Source of the DNA: an uncultured Parasutterella sp.
GTDB lineage: Bacteria; Pseudomonadota; Gammaproteobacteria; Burkholderiales; Burkholderiaceae_F
Assembly: GCA_900766055.1 (NCBI GenBank)
Contig: CAAFTZ010000066.1
Span: 1-41,559, forward strand
Direction: 5' to 3'
Length of the DNA stretch: 41,559 nt
Below are positions 35,781 to 41,518 of the stretch, piece after piece; positions within the stretch are counted from its first letter, which is position 1, and each line of letters opens with the position of its first letter. The notes under the pieces were generated by a model, which was given only the letters and a program-made list of their open reading frames with translations, had not been told where the DNA came from and did not search any database. The position numbers and the translations under genes are program-made.

Positions 35781-36428
35781 ATGAATACTAAAAAGGTTAT
35801 CTCTTCTGCAGCTTTAGCTGCTTCCCTTACTTTCGCCGCCGGTGCAGCATTTGCATGGGGATGCGGAGCAGGCCCCATGATGGGCTACAGTCCCGGCTGC
35901 CAAGCCGGCCCCCAAGGCGCGTATCCCGGCTGCCAGTACGGTCCCAACGGAATGATGCGTCAAGGACATCCCTGCTGGTCTTACGGTCCGCAGCAGGGTG
36001 CTCAGGGCCCCAGAGACTATCGTCCCGGCTTTGAACAGAGAAAAATTTATCTGCGCGGTGCGCTGAATCTTACTGATGCTCAGAAACCTGCATTTGAAGC
36101 CTACTTCGGCGCTGTCGATGCTTATCACCAGATGAAGCGTCCCCTTGCCGCACAAGGTCAGACACGTCAAGACATCTTGAATCAGCGCTTGGCTTTCCAA
36201 AAAGCCCGCGTTGAAGCTCTTCAGAAAGCTATTGACGCTCGTCAGGAACTCATGAAAGTTCTTACTCCGGAACAGGTTAAGGTGTTCGATTCGATCGAAT
36301 CCCGTACGCACGCCAGAGGTCCGAGAGGCGGCTTCGGTCCCGGACACCGCGGTCCGCACCATGGCGGCTACGGCATGTATCAGCAGGGCGTTCCTGCACC
36401 GCAGGCACAGCAGGGCGGCAAACTCTAA
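35781..36428 (+). CDS. Spy/CpxP-like LTXXQ periplasmic protein with Gly/His-rich tail
   Basis: A 215-residue exported protein; signal peptide KVISSAALAASLTFAAGAAF (cleaved after AFA). The mature N-terminus is Gly/Pro/Cys-rich (CGAGPMMGYSPGCQAG), the middle (about 90-165) is helical with two LTXXQ-type motifs, LTDAQ and LTPEQ, as in Spy/CpxP/ZraP proteins. The tail is Gly/His/Arg-rich (GFGPGHRGPHHGGYG). Such proteins act as periplasmic chaperones or metal-responsive sensors; the Cys and His content suggests metal binding. AAGGAAGG precedes the ATG. A bidirectional terminator follows at 36459-36489. Confidence 0.75.
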   Translation: MNTKKVISSAALAASLTFAAGAAFAWGCGAGPMMGYSPGCQAGPQGAYPGCQYGPNGMMRQGHPCWSYGPQQGAQGPRDYRPGFEQRKIYLRGALNLTDAQKPAFEAYFGAVDAYHQMKRPLAAQGQTRQDILNQRLAFQKARVEALQKAIDARQELMKVLTPEQVKVFDSIESRTHARGPRGGFGPGHRGPHHGGYGMYQQGVPAPQAQQGGKL

Positions 36429-36458
36429 TCTCTGCGGTTAAGTCATCCTGACATAAAT

Positions 36459-36489
36459 AAATCCCGAGCTTCGAAGAGTTCGGGATTTT
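36459..36489 (+). terminator. Terminator between the Spy-like gene and the HU gene
   Basis: AATCCCGA (36460-36467) pairs with TCGGGATT (36480-36487) with a small inner CTTCGAAG hairpin and TTT following. On the minus strand GGGATTTATTT follows, so it may serve both convergent genes. Confidence 0.7.
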
Positions 36490-36639
36490 CGTATGTGCTT
36501 CAAGTGAAACCCGGAAAATCGAAGGTATATCTATCTTCAAGGTTCCTAAAACGGCAACAACACCATTCTCACCCGAGCAAACCGTTTATCCAATTTACGG
36601 GACCAAACTTAAGCGCTAAATCTGTCTGAAGGACAAAAG

Positions 36640-36924
36640 TTAGCTGTTTTGTTCGTCAACAATCTGTTTGAATAAAGTACCCGGAACAAATTTGGGGACG
36701 CTGCGGGGCTTCAATTCAAGTTTTTCACCGGTATGAGGATTGCAGATGACGCGAGCTTTCCTTTTTACCTGGCGGAAGGTTCCGAAACCGACTAACACGA
36801 CAGGCTCTCCGTTTTTGACGGATGTCATGATGGAGCGGATCATTGTATTCAGGGTACAGGTAGCCATATCCTTAGTGATTTCATTTTCTTCCGCAATAAT
36901 TTCGATCAATTGCTGTTTATTCAT
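36640..36924 (-). CDS. HU-family histone-like DNA-binding protein
   Basis: A 94-residue protein with the HU/IHF fold: N-terminal helices MNKQQLIEIIAEENEITKDM, the loop signature VGFGTFRQVKRKAR, the DNA-binding arm ending NPHTGEKLELKPRSVPKFVPG. Length and motif are typical for HU rather than IHF, although several residues are unusual (CTLNTMIRSIMTSV), so it may be a secondary HU paralogue. It bends DNA and could assist recombination by the nearby integrase. Confidence 0.88.
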   Translation of the reverse strand: MNKQQLIEIIAEENEITKDMATCTLNTMIRSIMTSVKNGEPVVLVGFGTFRQVKRKARVICNPHTGEKLELKPRSVPKFVPGTLFKQIVDEQNS

Positions 36925-36989
36925 ATTGTTCTTCCGAAGATGTGGTTATCGGGTGAGGATCAGAGTATTCAAGTGAGGATGGAATTCCT

Positions 36990-37394
36990 CAAGAAACAAT
37001 GAGGCTCAAGGAGATATTAGCAAGATTAAGCAAATATTACTACTGAATTTTAGGTATCTCGCATGAAATGCTGTTTTTAAGCTTAACTTTCTTTATTATG
37101 ATACTTAAATTTCATTAACTAAAATTATTTAGCTTCAGTTATGCTTTTTGTGGATAAATACAATAAAGAACGGGATTCTAAGCGATATGTTCAATAAGAT
37201 AAAATATCGACTTATCAGAGTGTTATAGAAATTCAACTTAATGTATCAAAGAGAATATTCGATAAACTATAAAAGGGGTTAATTAATTTCCGTAAAATTA
37301 ATATTGCAGCTCGCATTTGTTATTCACTGGCAAAAACCTTTCAAAGACACGAGCGTTGAGACAGCCGAATTCTTATGAGATCAAGATCGGCAGT
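36990..37394. other. AT-rich non-coding stretch between HU and the AlpA-like gene
   Basis: No gene, tRNA or strong hairpin was found. Direct copies of the tRNA-Leu 3' end (a possible distal attachment site) were looked for and not seen. A reading frame into the AlpA-like gene is open from TTG 37317 but its first residues look non-coding. Confidence 0.4.
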
Positions 37395-37742
37395 ATGCCT
37401 GTGAGAATCCGCAATCCGAGCTGGACCGCACCAGTCAATGTTCCTCAACAACTGGACGTCCTGGCCGACAAAATAGCAGATCGGTTGCTGCAGCGGCCAA
37501 ATTTCCCGCCGGTTCTTGTTCGCAGGCGTGATATTTCCTACATGCTGGGGAACTCAGGTCGATCCAGCGCCACGGATCGAGTTATAAATGATCCGACTTT
37601 TCCTCCGCCCGTTTGTGTTACGGAAAACGGAGTCAAAAAATGGCGTTTTGAGGATGTCAAAAGGTGGGTTGATAAGTACTTTGAAAAACAGGCAAAAATT
37701 ACTTTTCTTGCTCTTCGAGAGCGGCAGCGTCGAATCTCATAG
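37395..37742 (+). CDS. AlpA-like helix-turn-helix protein, possible excisionase/regulator
   Basis: A 115-residue protein if started at ATG 37395; a TTG at 37317 would add 26 residues and no start has a clear Shine-Dalgarno. The C-terminal half has the AlpA/MerR-like layout: RRRDISYMLGNSGRSSATDR, then INDPTFPPPV and KKWRFEDVKRWVDKYF. Such proteins act as excisionases or activators of integrase genes in prophages and islands. It is convergent with, and overlaps by 44 bp, the integrase gene, a compact arrangement that supports a functional link. Confidence 0.65.
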   Translation: MPVRIRNPSWTAPVNVPQQLDVLADKIADRLLQRPNFPPVLVRRRDISYMLGNSGRSSATDRVINDPTFPPPVCVTENGVKKWRFEDVKRWVDKYFEKQAKITFLALRERQRRIS

Positions 37743-38790
37743 CGATCTCTTCTGCCGTTGCCCGGTAGTACTTCTGCAGCATTTTTAAATCACGATGCCC
37801 CGTTTGTCTGGCCAATGCCAGAACGTCCAAACGGGGCGCTCCTGTTCGTGGATCAGGGGAGGCCGCCCAAGTAGCGAATGAGGCTCGGCCATCATGGAAA
37901 TTTAATCCCTCACGAATTTCACGGCCTTGAGAGTCTCTTAACGGACCTAAACCGGCTCTATCTCGCGCCTTTCGCCAGAGCGCGTCACGATTTTTATCTG
38001 TTAAACCTTCAAAAATTTTTGGTGATTTGGTCTTTTTTGCATTGATGGCCAGCTCGATTAAACGAGTTGCTTCACGGGTCAAAGCGACGTCACGTCGTGT
38101 AGAAGTTTTGGTCGCTTCCGCCGGCAAATGAATGACACGGTCATCGATCCAGGAGTGCTCAAGTTTAAGAATTTCCCCGGCACGCATCCCGGTCTTGCAT
38201 GAAAGTACAAAAGCCAAAATGACCGACTGGAGAAGGTTGTCCGGAACAGAAACGCCGTCCCATCCGGTTGCGGCTTTTAAGCGTTCAATCTCTTCTTCTG
38301 TTGCCACTCGTTCTCTGTGATCAGGTTTTGCAGGCAGCCTAATTCCGACAGCAGGAGACTTCGGAATAAATCCTTTCCGGACAGCGTAATTTAAAACGCC
38401 TATTACATGACAATATTCTCGACGAACGGTCGCCGGGGAAACCGTCCCGCCATTTTTTGAGGGTTCAGATCCTCGTTGATCTACCCAGGATTGAATGTCT
38501 ACAGCCGTCAGCTCAGAGAGAAGAACGGAAGCAAACGGATACTTCAGAAGTCTGTTTATCCGGATAGATTCTTCCCGGGCACCTTTCTTTTTAATTGTCA
38601 TAGTGTCACGATATTCTTTTAGACAATCTGCAAAAGTCAGCCGACTGGCGAACTTTTCCGGGGAGAGTTCAATGCGTGCAGCAAAGGTCTTAGCCTCGGA
38701 GCGAGTTTTAAAGGTTTTAGAGCATTTTTTCCCATCAACGTAGTACTGGACACGATAGCACCCCGTCGGCAACTTACCAATGCTGGCCAT
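37699..38790 (-). CDS. int: Phage-type tyrosine integrase
   Basis: A 363-residue integrase. N-terminal arm-binding domain (GCYRVQYYVDGKKCSKTFKT), core-binding SAM-like domain (about 60-165), catalytic domain with Arg in KTGMRAGEILKLEHS, Lys in EATKTSTRRD, HxxR as HDGRASFATW, His in QTGHRDLKMLQKYY and the nucleophile Tyr there. AAGGA lies 9 bp before the ATG. Ten-bp-phased repeats lie just upstream (38831-38870), and related repeats lie next to tRNA-Leu(UAG), 1.3 kb away, so it most likely inserted this region at that tRNA. The abi gene lies between int and the tRNA. Confidence 0.9.
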   Translation of the reverse strand: MASIGKLPTGCYRVQYYVDGKKCSKTFKTRSEAKTFAARIELSPEKFASRLTFADCLKEYRDTMTIKKKGAREESIRINRLLKYPFASVLLSELTAVDIQSWVDQRGSEPSKNGGTVSPATVRREYCHVIGVLNYAVRKGFIPKSPAVGIRLPAKPDHRERVATEEEIERLKAATGWDGVSVPDNLLQSVILAFVLSCKTGMRAGEILKLEHSWIDDRVIHLPAEATKTSTRRDVALTREATRLIELAINAKKTKSPKIFEGLTDKNRDALWRKARDRAGLGPLRDSQGREIREGLNFHDGRASFATWAASPDPRTGAPRLDVLALARQTGHRDLKMLQKYYRATAEEIAMRFDAAALEEQEK

Positions 38791-38830
38791 AAGTTTTCCT
38801 TATTAAATAATGTATATATCTGCGCGTCTA

Positions 38831-38870
38831 GGTAGACACATACGGACGCATATGGACGTATATGGACACA
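38831..38870 (+). repeat. Ten-bp phased direct repeats upstream of int (arm-type site candidates)
   Basis: Four consecutive decamers: GGTAGACACA, TACGGACGCA, TATGGACGTA, TATGGACACA. One per helical turn places them on one DNA face. They resemble, in inverted orientation, the decamers near tRNA-Leu at 40011-40090 (consensus TATnnRCACA). Confidence 0.6.
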
Positions 38871-38886
38871 AAACGCACTGAATTAT

Positions 38887-38915
38887 TTGATATTTACTTA
38901 TCTTTTTGATAACAT
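38887..38915 (+). promoter_or_regulatory. Promoter of small RNA copy 1
   Basis: TTGATA (38887-38892, 5/6 to consensus), 17-bp spacer, TAACAT (38910-38915, 4/6). The predicted start is 7 bp further, at about 38922. Copy 2 has the same arrangement. Confidence 0.65.
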
Positions 38916-38921
38916 ATCTGC

Positions 38922-38984
38922 AACACGCCCTTCCTCTAATCCGAGTGATTCGTCACTTGCGATGTCCGAGGAAGGTCATTTTTT
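38922..38984 (+). ncRNA. Structured small RNA copy 1, antisense to the 3' end of abi
   Basis: Predicted RNA of about 63 nt. Outer stem CCTTCCTC (38929-38936) with GAGGAAGG (38968-38975). Inside it an apical hairpin AGTGA-TTCG-TCACT (38944-38957). Then GTCA and six T (38979-38984), a terminator on this strand only. Outside the hairpin it is identical to copy 2 on the opposite strand at 40312-40374, and the hairpin shows paired changes that keep base pairing. The 3' 49 nt are complementary to the last codons and stop of the Abi gene. I infer a small structured RNA working with the Abi protein or its mRNA; its expression is untested. Confidence 0.7.
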
Positions 38985-39925
38985 ATGTGGGTTATCAAAT
39001 CATCCCAGTTCTTGGGAAATCCAAGATTTGCGAGAGATACACCAAGCTCAGGTTGGGATGGAAATTTTTTCATATAACTTGTAAATCGATCAGCCCACAC
39101 GGTTCTAACCTCGATAAATTTCAGAAACTGAATTATTCCGTAAGCTCGGAAAAATAAAGTTCTGTTGTCGCGCTGCTCATACAAAGGAATGCACCATTCT
39201 TCGAGCTTTAAGTCTTTATTGGAAGGCTTTTTTGGAGCGAACGAAAATTTTCTATTCCACAGTCTTGAATGATGCGCACAAATATTTCTTAGTTCATTAA
39301 AACAAACTAACCAGGACAAGAAATGCTGATGACCGGCGAACCCATAGGACTGGCAGACTAGCTTGACGTTATCGGGTGTCAGAAGTTGGAGAAGCCAGGA
39401 AAGCTGTCCAAAATCCCAAACTTGACACAAAACCCAGATAGGAATGTTTTCCCCGTACTTCTCAACATTATGCTTAATGCAATCTTCTCTTGAATCAGTT
39501 AATTTTTTTTCTTGTTTCTTGATCCAATCCGGGTATTTTGTATCCCAATATTCTTTTCTAAAGAAGGAGGGATTTTTATAAAAAAGGGGATCTTTCCTAC
39601 CAATAGAATATGCGACGGAAGCCCTAAGGGAAATTTCAATTTTTTCCAAGGCATCTAACATGAGGAGCCTTAGGTTCTTGTCGAAGCTGTACAACTCGAC
39701 AACGTAATCAAAAGAAGAACCAGGCTTAAAAGAATTCAGTTTTTCTCCCGTTCCCGCATCAGTCTCTCTCAAAACATATGAATACCCGCTCAACCGGTAA
39801 TAGCCGAAGTGTCTTAAAGCATTAACAGTCTCTGGACTATTATTGACAAAAAGCCCTCGCGATCTCATCAAAAGAATTTGCTGTTCAATGCTTAACCAAG
39901 GTTTGGGCGGACAGTTTTGTGTCAT
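38936..39925 (-). CDS. Abi_2/AbiF-family abortive infection protein (HEPN RNase-like)
   Basis: A 329-residue protein from ATG 39925; a TTG at 39940 would add five residues, and neither has a Shine-Dalgarno. The N-terminus has the family pattern KPWLSIEQQILLMRSRGLFV and HFGYYRLSGYSY. The C-terminal HEPN motif is R213-x4-H218 (RNICAHHSRLWNR). The first HEPN-like helix (EKIEISLRASVAYSIG) keeps Arg, but the His often seen a few residues later is absent. Abi_2 proteins cause abortive infection. From memory, AbiF has been described as an RNA-antitoxin toxin related to the ancestor of Cas13. Two inward-facing structured small RNA genes flank it here, one overlapping its 3' end on the other strand. 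It lies between int and tRNA-Leu. Confidence 0.87.
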   Translation of the reverse strand: MTQNCPPKPWLSIEQQILLMRSRGLFVNNSPETVNALRHFGYYRLSGYSYVLRETDAGTGEKLNSFKPGSSFDYVVELYSFDKNLRLLMLDALEKIEISLRASVAYSIGRKDPLFYKNPSFFRKEYWDTKYPDWIKKQEKKLTDSREDCIKHNVEKYGENIPIWVLCQVWDFGQLSWLLQLLTPDNVKLVCQSYGFAGHQHFLSWLVCFNELRNICAHHSRLWNRKFSFAPKKPSNKDLKLEEWCIPLYEQRDNRTLFFRAYGIIQFLKFIEVRTVWADRFTSYMKKFPSQPELGVSLANLGFPKNWDDLITHIKNDLPRTSQVTNHSD

Positions 39926-39975
39926 TTGTGAAAGCGACAAATAGGAGGTTTCTAGGCCTTTATTTCATCCTTTCC

Positions 39976-40006
39976 ATGCTCTACGTCATGCTCTATTTAT
40001 GCTCTA
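39976..40006. repeat. Three copies of ATGCTCTA upstream of abi
   Basis: ATGCTCTA occurs at 39976-39983, 39988-39995 and 39999-40006 (spacing 12 and 11 bp), 51 bp upstream of the abi start. Read on the abi strand this is TAGAGCAT. Regular helical spacing suggests a protein-binding site that could control abi. Confidence 0.5.
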
Positions 40007-40010
40007 TTCA

Positions 40011-40090
40011 TGTGTAAATATGTGCAGATATGCGCAGTTGGAAAAACAAAAAAGCCCGCATGTGCGGGCTTGTGTAGATATGTGCATGTG
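40011..40090. repeat. Ten-bp phased repeats at the 3' side of tRNA-Leu
   Basis: TGTGTAAATA, TGTGCAGATA, TGCGCAGTTG (40011-40040) and TGTGTAGATA, TGTGCATGTG (40071-40090) are decamers separated by the tRNA terminator. Their complements (TATTTACACA, TATCTGCACA, TATCTACACA) resemble the decamers before int. They are candidate integrase arm-binding sites. Confidence 0.55.
40048..40071 (-). terminator. Rho-independent terminator after tRNA-Leu
   Basis: AAGCCCGC (40052-40059) and GCGGGCTT (40064-40071) form a perfect 8-bp stem. On the minus strand it runs into six T. It separates the tRNA from abi. Confidence 0.85.
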
Positions 40091-40093
40091 TCT

Positions 40094-40177
40094 TGGTGCG
40101 AGTGGACGGACTCGAACCGTCACGTCAAAGACACTAGAACCTAAATCTAGCGCGTCTACCAATTTCGCCACACTCGC
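40094..40177 (-). tRNA. tRNA-Leu (UAG anticodon), CCA encoded
   Basis: Cloverleaf on the minus strand: acceptor GCGAGTG/CACTCGC, D arm containing GGTAGACGC, anticodon stem CTAGA/TCTAG with loop TTTAGGT (anticodon TAG), a long class II variable arm, T arm GACGG-TTCGAGT-CCGTC, discriminator A and genomic CCA (TGG at 40094-40096). A -10 box TACAAT (complement at 40188-40193) lies just upstream. Its 3' end faces the int/abi side, the usual orientation for an island inserted at a tRNA. Confidence 0.95.
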
Positions 40178-40253
40178 AGGAAAACGAATTGTACCTGAGT
40201 TCTCAAAGTAGCGAAAGCAAAGAACTAGGTAGCAACTTATCTTGAATTTTCAA

Positions 40254-40302
40254 CCTCCCTAAAAGTGAGGTTCTTCACTAGGAATTTTTAAAGGCTGGGA
40301 GG
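40254..40302. other. Possible diverged third copy of the small RNA fold
   Basis: CCTCCC (40254-40259) pairs with GGGAGG (40297-40302), enclosing AGTGA-GGTTCT-TCACT (40264-40279). The plan (short 5' linker beginning TAA, AGTGA/TCACT hairpin, longer 3' linker, purine-rich closing strand) is that of the two small RNAs, but the sequence differs and no T-tract follows. Confidence 0.3.
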
Positions 40303-40311
40303 GAAGTACAC

Positions 40312-40374
40312 AAAAATGACCTTCCTCGGACATCGCAAACGATTGAATCGTTCGGATTAGAGGAAGGGCGAATT
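40312..40374 (-). ncRNA. Structured small RNA copy 2, upstream of tRNA-Leu
   Basis: Predicted RNA of about 63 nt on the minus strand. Outer stem CCTTCCTC/GAGGAAGG, apical hairpin AACGAT-TCA-ATCGTT in place of copy 1's AGTGA-TTCG-TCACT, then GGTCA and five T (A tract 40312-40316). The 19 bases before and about 27 after the hairpin are identical to copy 1. The promoter spacing is the same. It lies beyond the tRNA from abi, so probably outside the inserted element, on the same strand as abi. Confidence 0.7.
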
Positions 40375-40380
40375 GAAATC

Positions 40381-40409
40381 ATCGTACCAAACTCGTAGGA
40401 CCTCATCAA
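40381..40409 (-). promoter_or_regulatory. Promoter of small RNA copy 2
   Basis: On the minus strand TTGATG (40404-40409), 17-bp spacer, TACGAT (40381-40386), then six bases and the start near 40374. The same geometry as copy 1, although the spacer sequences differ. Confidence 0.6.
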
Positions 40410-40546
40410 GACCAATTTTTAGCAGTAGAGATTGAGCGAGGGAGAAAAGGTCGATTTGGATGCAAAAATCCTACCGATATTTTTAGATTTCTCAAGGTTT
40501 CTACTTAGAATCGATTGCATCTTAGGTATCAATACAGAGAGGAAAA

Positions 40547-41464
40547 ATGAGAAAAGTTGGTGTTATCGGGTTGGGCCACGTCGGCTCCACCGTTGCCTAT
40601 ACCCTTGTGACAAAAGGAATCGCTGACGAATTGGTGCTAATTGATACAAATGAAGCAAAATGTACTGCAGAGTTTTACGATCTTATGGATTCTTTAGGCC
40701 GCTTGGATACCTACACAAAGCTTTCAATGAATGACTACAAGGCTCTGCAAGATGCCGACGTTGTCATTACTGCTTTCGGAGACATCAAAGCACTGGCTGA
40801 CGGCGGAAATCGTTTTCTGGAATACTCTTTTAACTGCCAGCAGGCTAAGCAAGTCGGAACTGCTTTGAAAGAAGCCGATTTCCACGGCGTGCTGATCAAT
40901 ATTTCGAATCCTTGCGACGTTATTACAGGTTTGCTTCAGCACTACACGGGTTTGAGCCGCCAGCAGGTTTTCGGAACCGGAACCTTCTTGGATACCGCCC
41001 GTATGCAGCGAGCTGTCAGCATGTCTTTAGACCAAAACCCGCACAACATTGCCGGTTATGTTTTGGGTGAACACGGAGAATCTCAGTTTGCCGCTTGGTC
41101 GACAATTACCGTTCAGGGTGAGCCGATCACAGAAATCGCCAAAGACCAGCATCTTGAATTGTCCGAATTAGATAAGGCAGCAAGAGGAGGCGGCTGGCTT
41201 GTCTTTAACGGTAAGAAATACACTTGCTACGCGATTGCCACCTGCGCAGCCAAACTTTTGCAAGCAGTTTTCTCAGATGCCAAGCTTGCCTGTCCTGCCT
41301 CAGTTTATTTGGAAGATTACGGCTGTTATGTCGGATATCCGGCAGTCATCGGTAAGAATGGCGTGGAATACGTCCATCGTCTGGAACTGACAGACGAAGA
41401 AAAAGAACTTCTTGATAAATCTGCTCAAATGATCGCGCAGAAGACAAAAGAAGGTCTTCTCTAA
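40547..41464 (+). CDS. NAD-dependent L-2-hydroxyacid dehydrogenase (lactate/malate dehydrogenase superfamily, L-HicDH-like)
   Basis: A 305-residue cytosolic enzyme. NAD-binding GLGHVGS (8-14) with acidic strand end LVLID. Catalytic His176 in GEHGES, partner D149 and R152 in GTGTFLDTAR, and NPCD (121-124). The mobile substrate loop reads FGDIKALADGGNR (about 78-89), with R89 as likely catalytic Arg. This loop is unlike lactate dehydrogenase (GQKPGETR) or malate dehydrogenase and resembles L-2-hydroxyisocaproate dehydrogenases, so a branched or bulky 2-oxo acid is likely. AGAGGA precedes the ATG. A hairpin follows at 41475. Confidence 0.82.
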   Translation: MRKVGVIGLGHVGSTVAYTLVTKGIADELVLIDTNEAKCTAEFYDLMDSLGRLDTYTKLSMNDYKALQDADVVITAFGDIKALADGGNRFLEYSFNCQQAKQVGTALKEADFHGVLINISNPCDVITGLLQHYTGLSRQQVFGTGTFLDTARMQRAVSMSLDQNPHNIAGYVLGEHGESQFAAWSTITVQGEPITEIAKDQHLELSELDKAARGGGWLVFNGKKYTCYAIATCAAKLLQAVFSDAKLACPASVYLEDYGCYVGYPAVIGKNGVEYVHRLELTDEEKELLDKSAQMIAQKTKEGLL

Positions 41465-41474
41465 AGCATGGAAA

Positions 41475-41494
41475 GGGCCTCCGAACGGAGGCCC
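41475..41494. terminator. Hairpin between convergent genes
   Basis: GGGCCTCC (41475-41482) and GGAGGCCC (41487-41494) form a perfect 8-bp stem with loop GAAC. The T-tract is poor in both directions (TTT on the minus strand). Confidence 0.5.
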
Positions 41495-41518
41495 GAATTC
41501 TGCAATCTAGGCTAGCGC

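Noticed and set aside
38822..40158. GCGCGTCTA shared between the int upstream region (38822-38830) and the tRNA-Leu gene (40150-40158) as an attachment core
   Set aside because: Only nine bases match, the int gene would lie outside the segment they bound, and a tRNA-Leu end duplication is absent. Coincidence cannot be excluded.
38926..40370. Inverted copies as an invertible segment carrying abi and tRNA-Leu
   Set aside because: Inversion by the integrase would need core sites. The differences are confined to a hairpin with compensating changes, and promoter geometry is conserved outside the copies. RNA genes explain this better.
38926..40370. CRISPR-like repeats next to an HEPN gene
   Set aside because: Two inverted copies 1.4 kb apart with no regular spacers; no array, no cas1/cas2.
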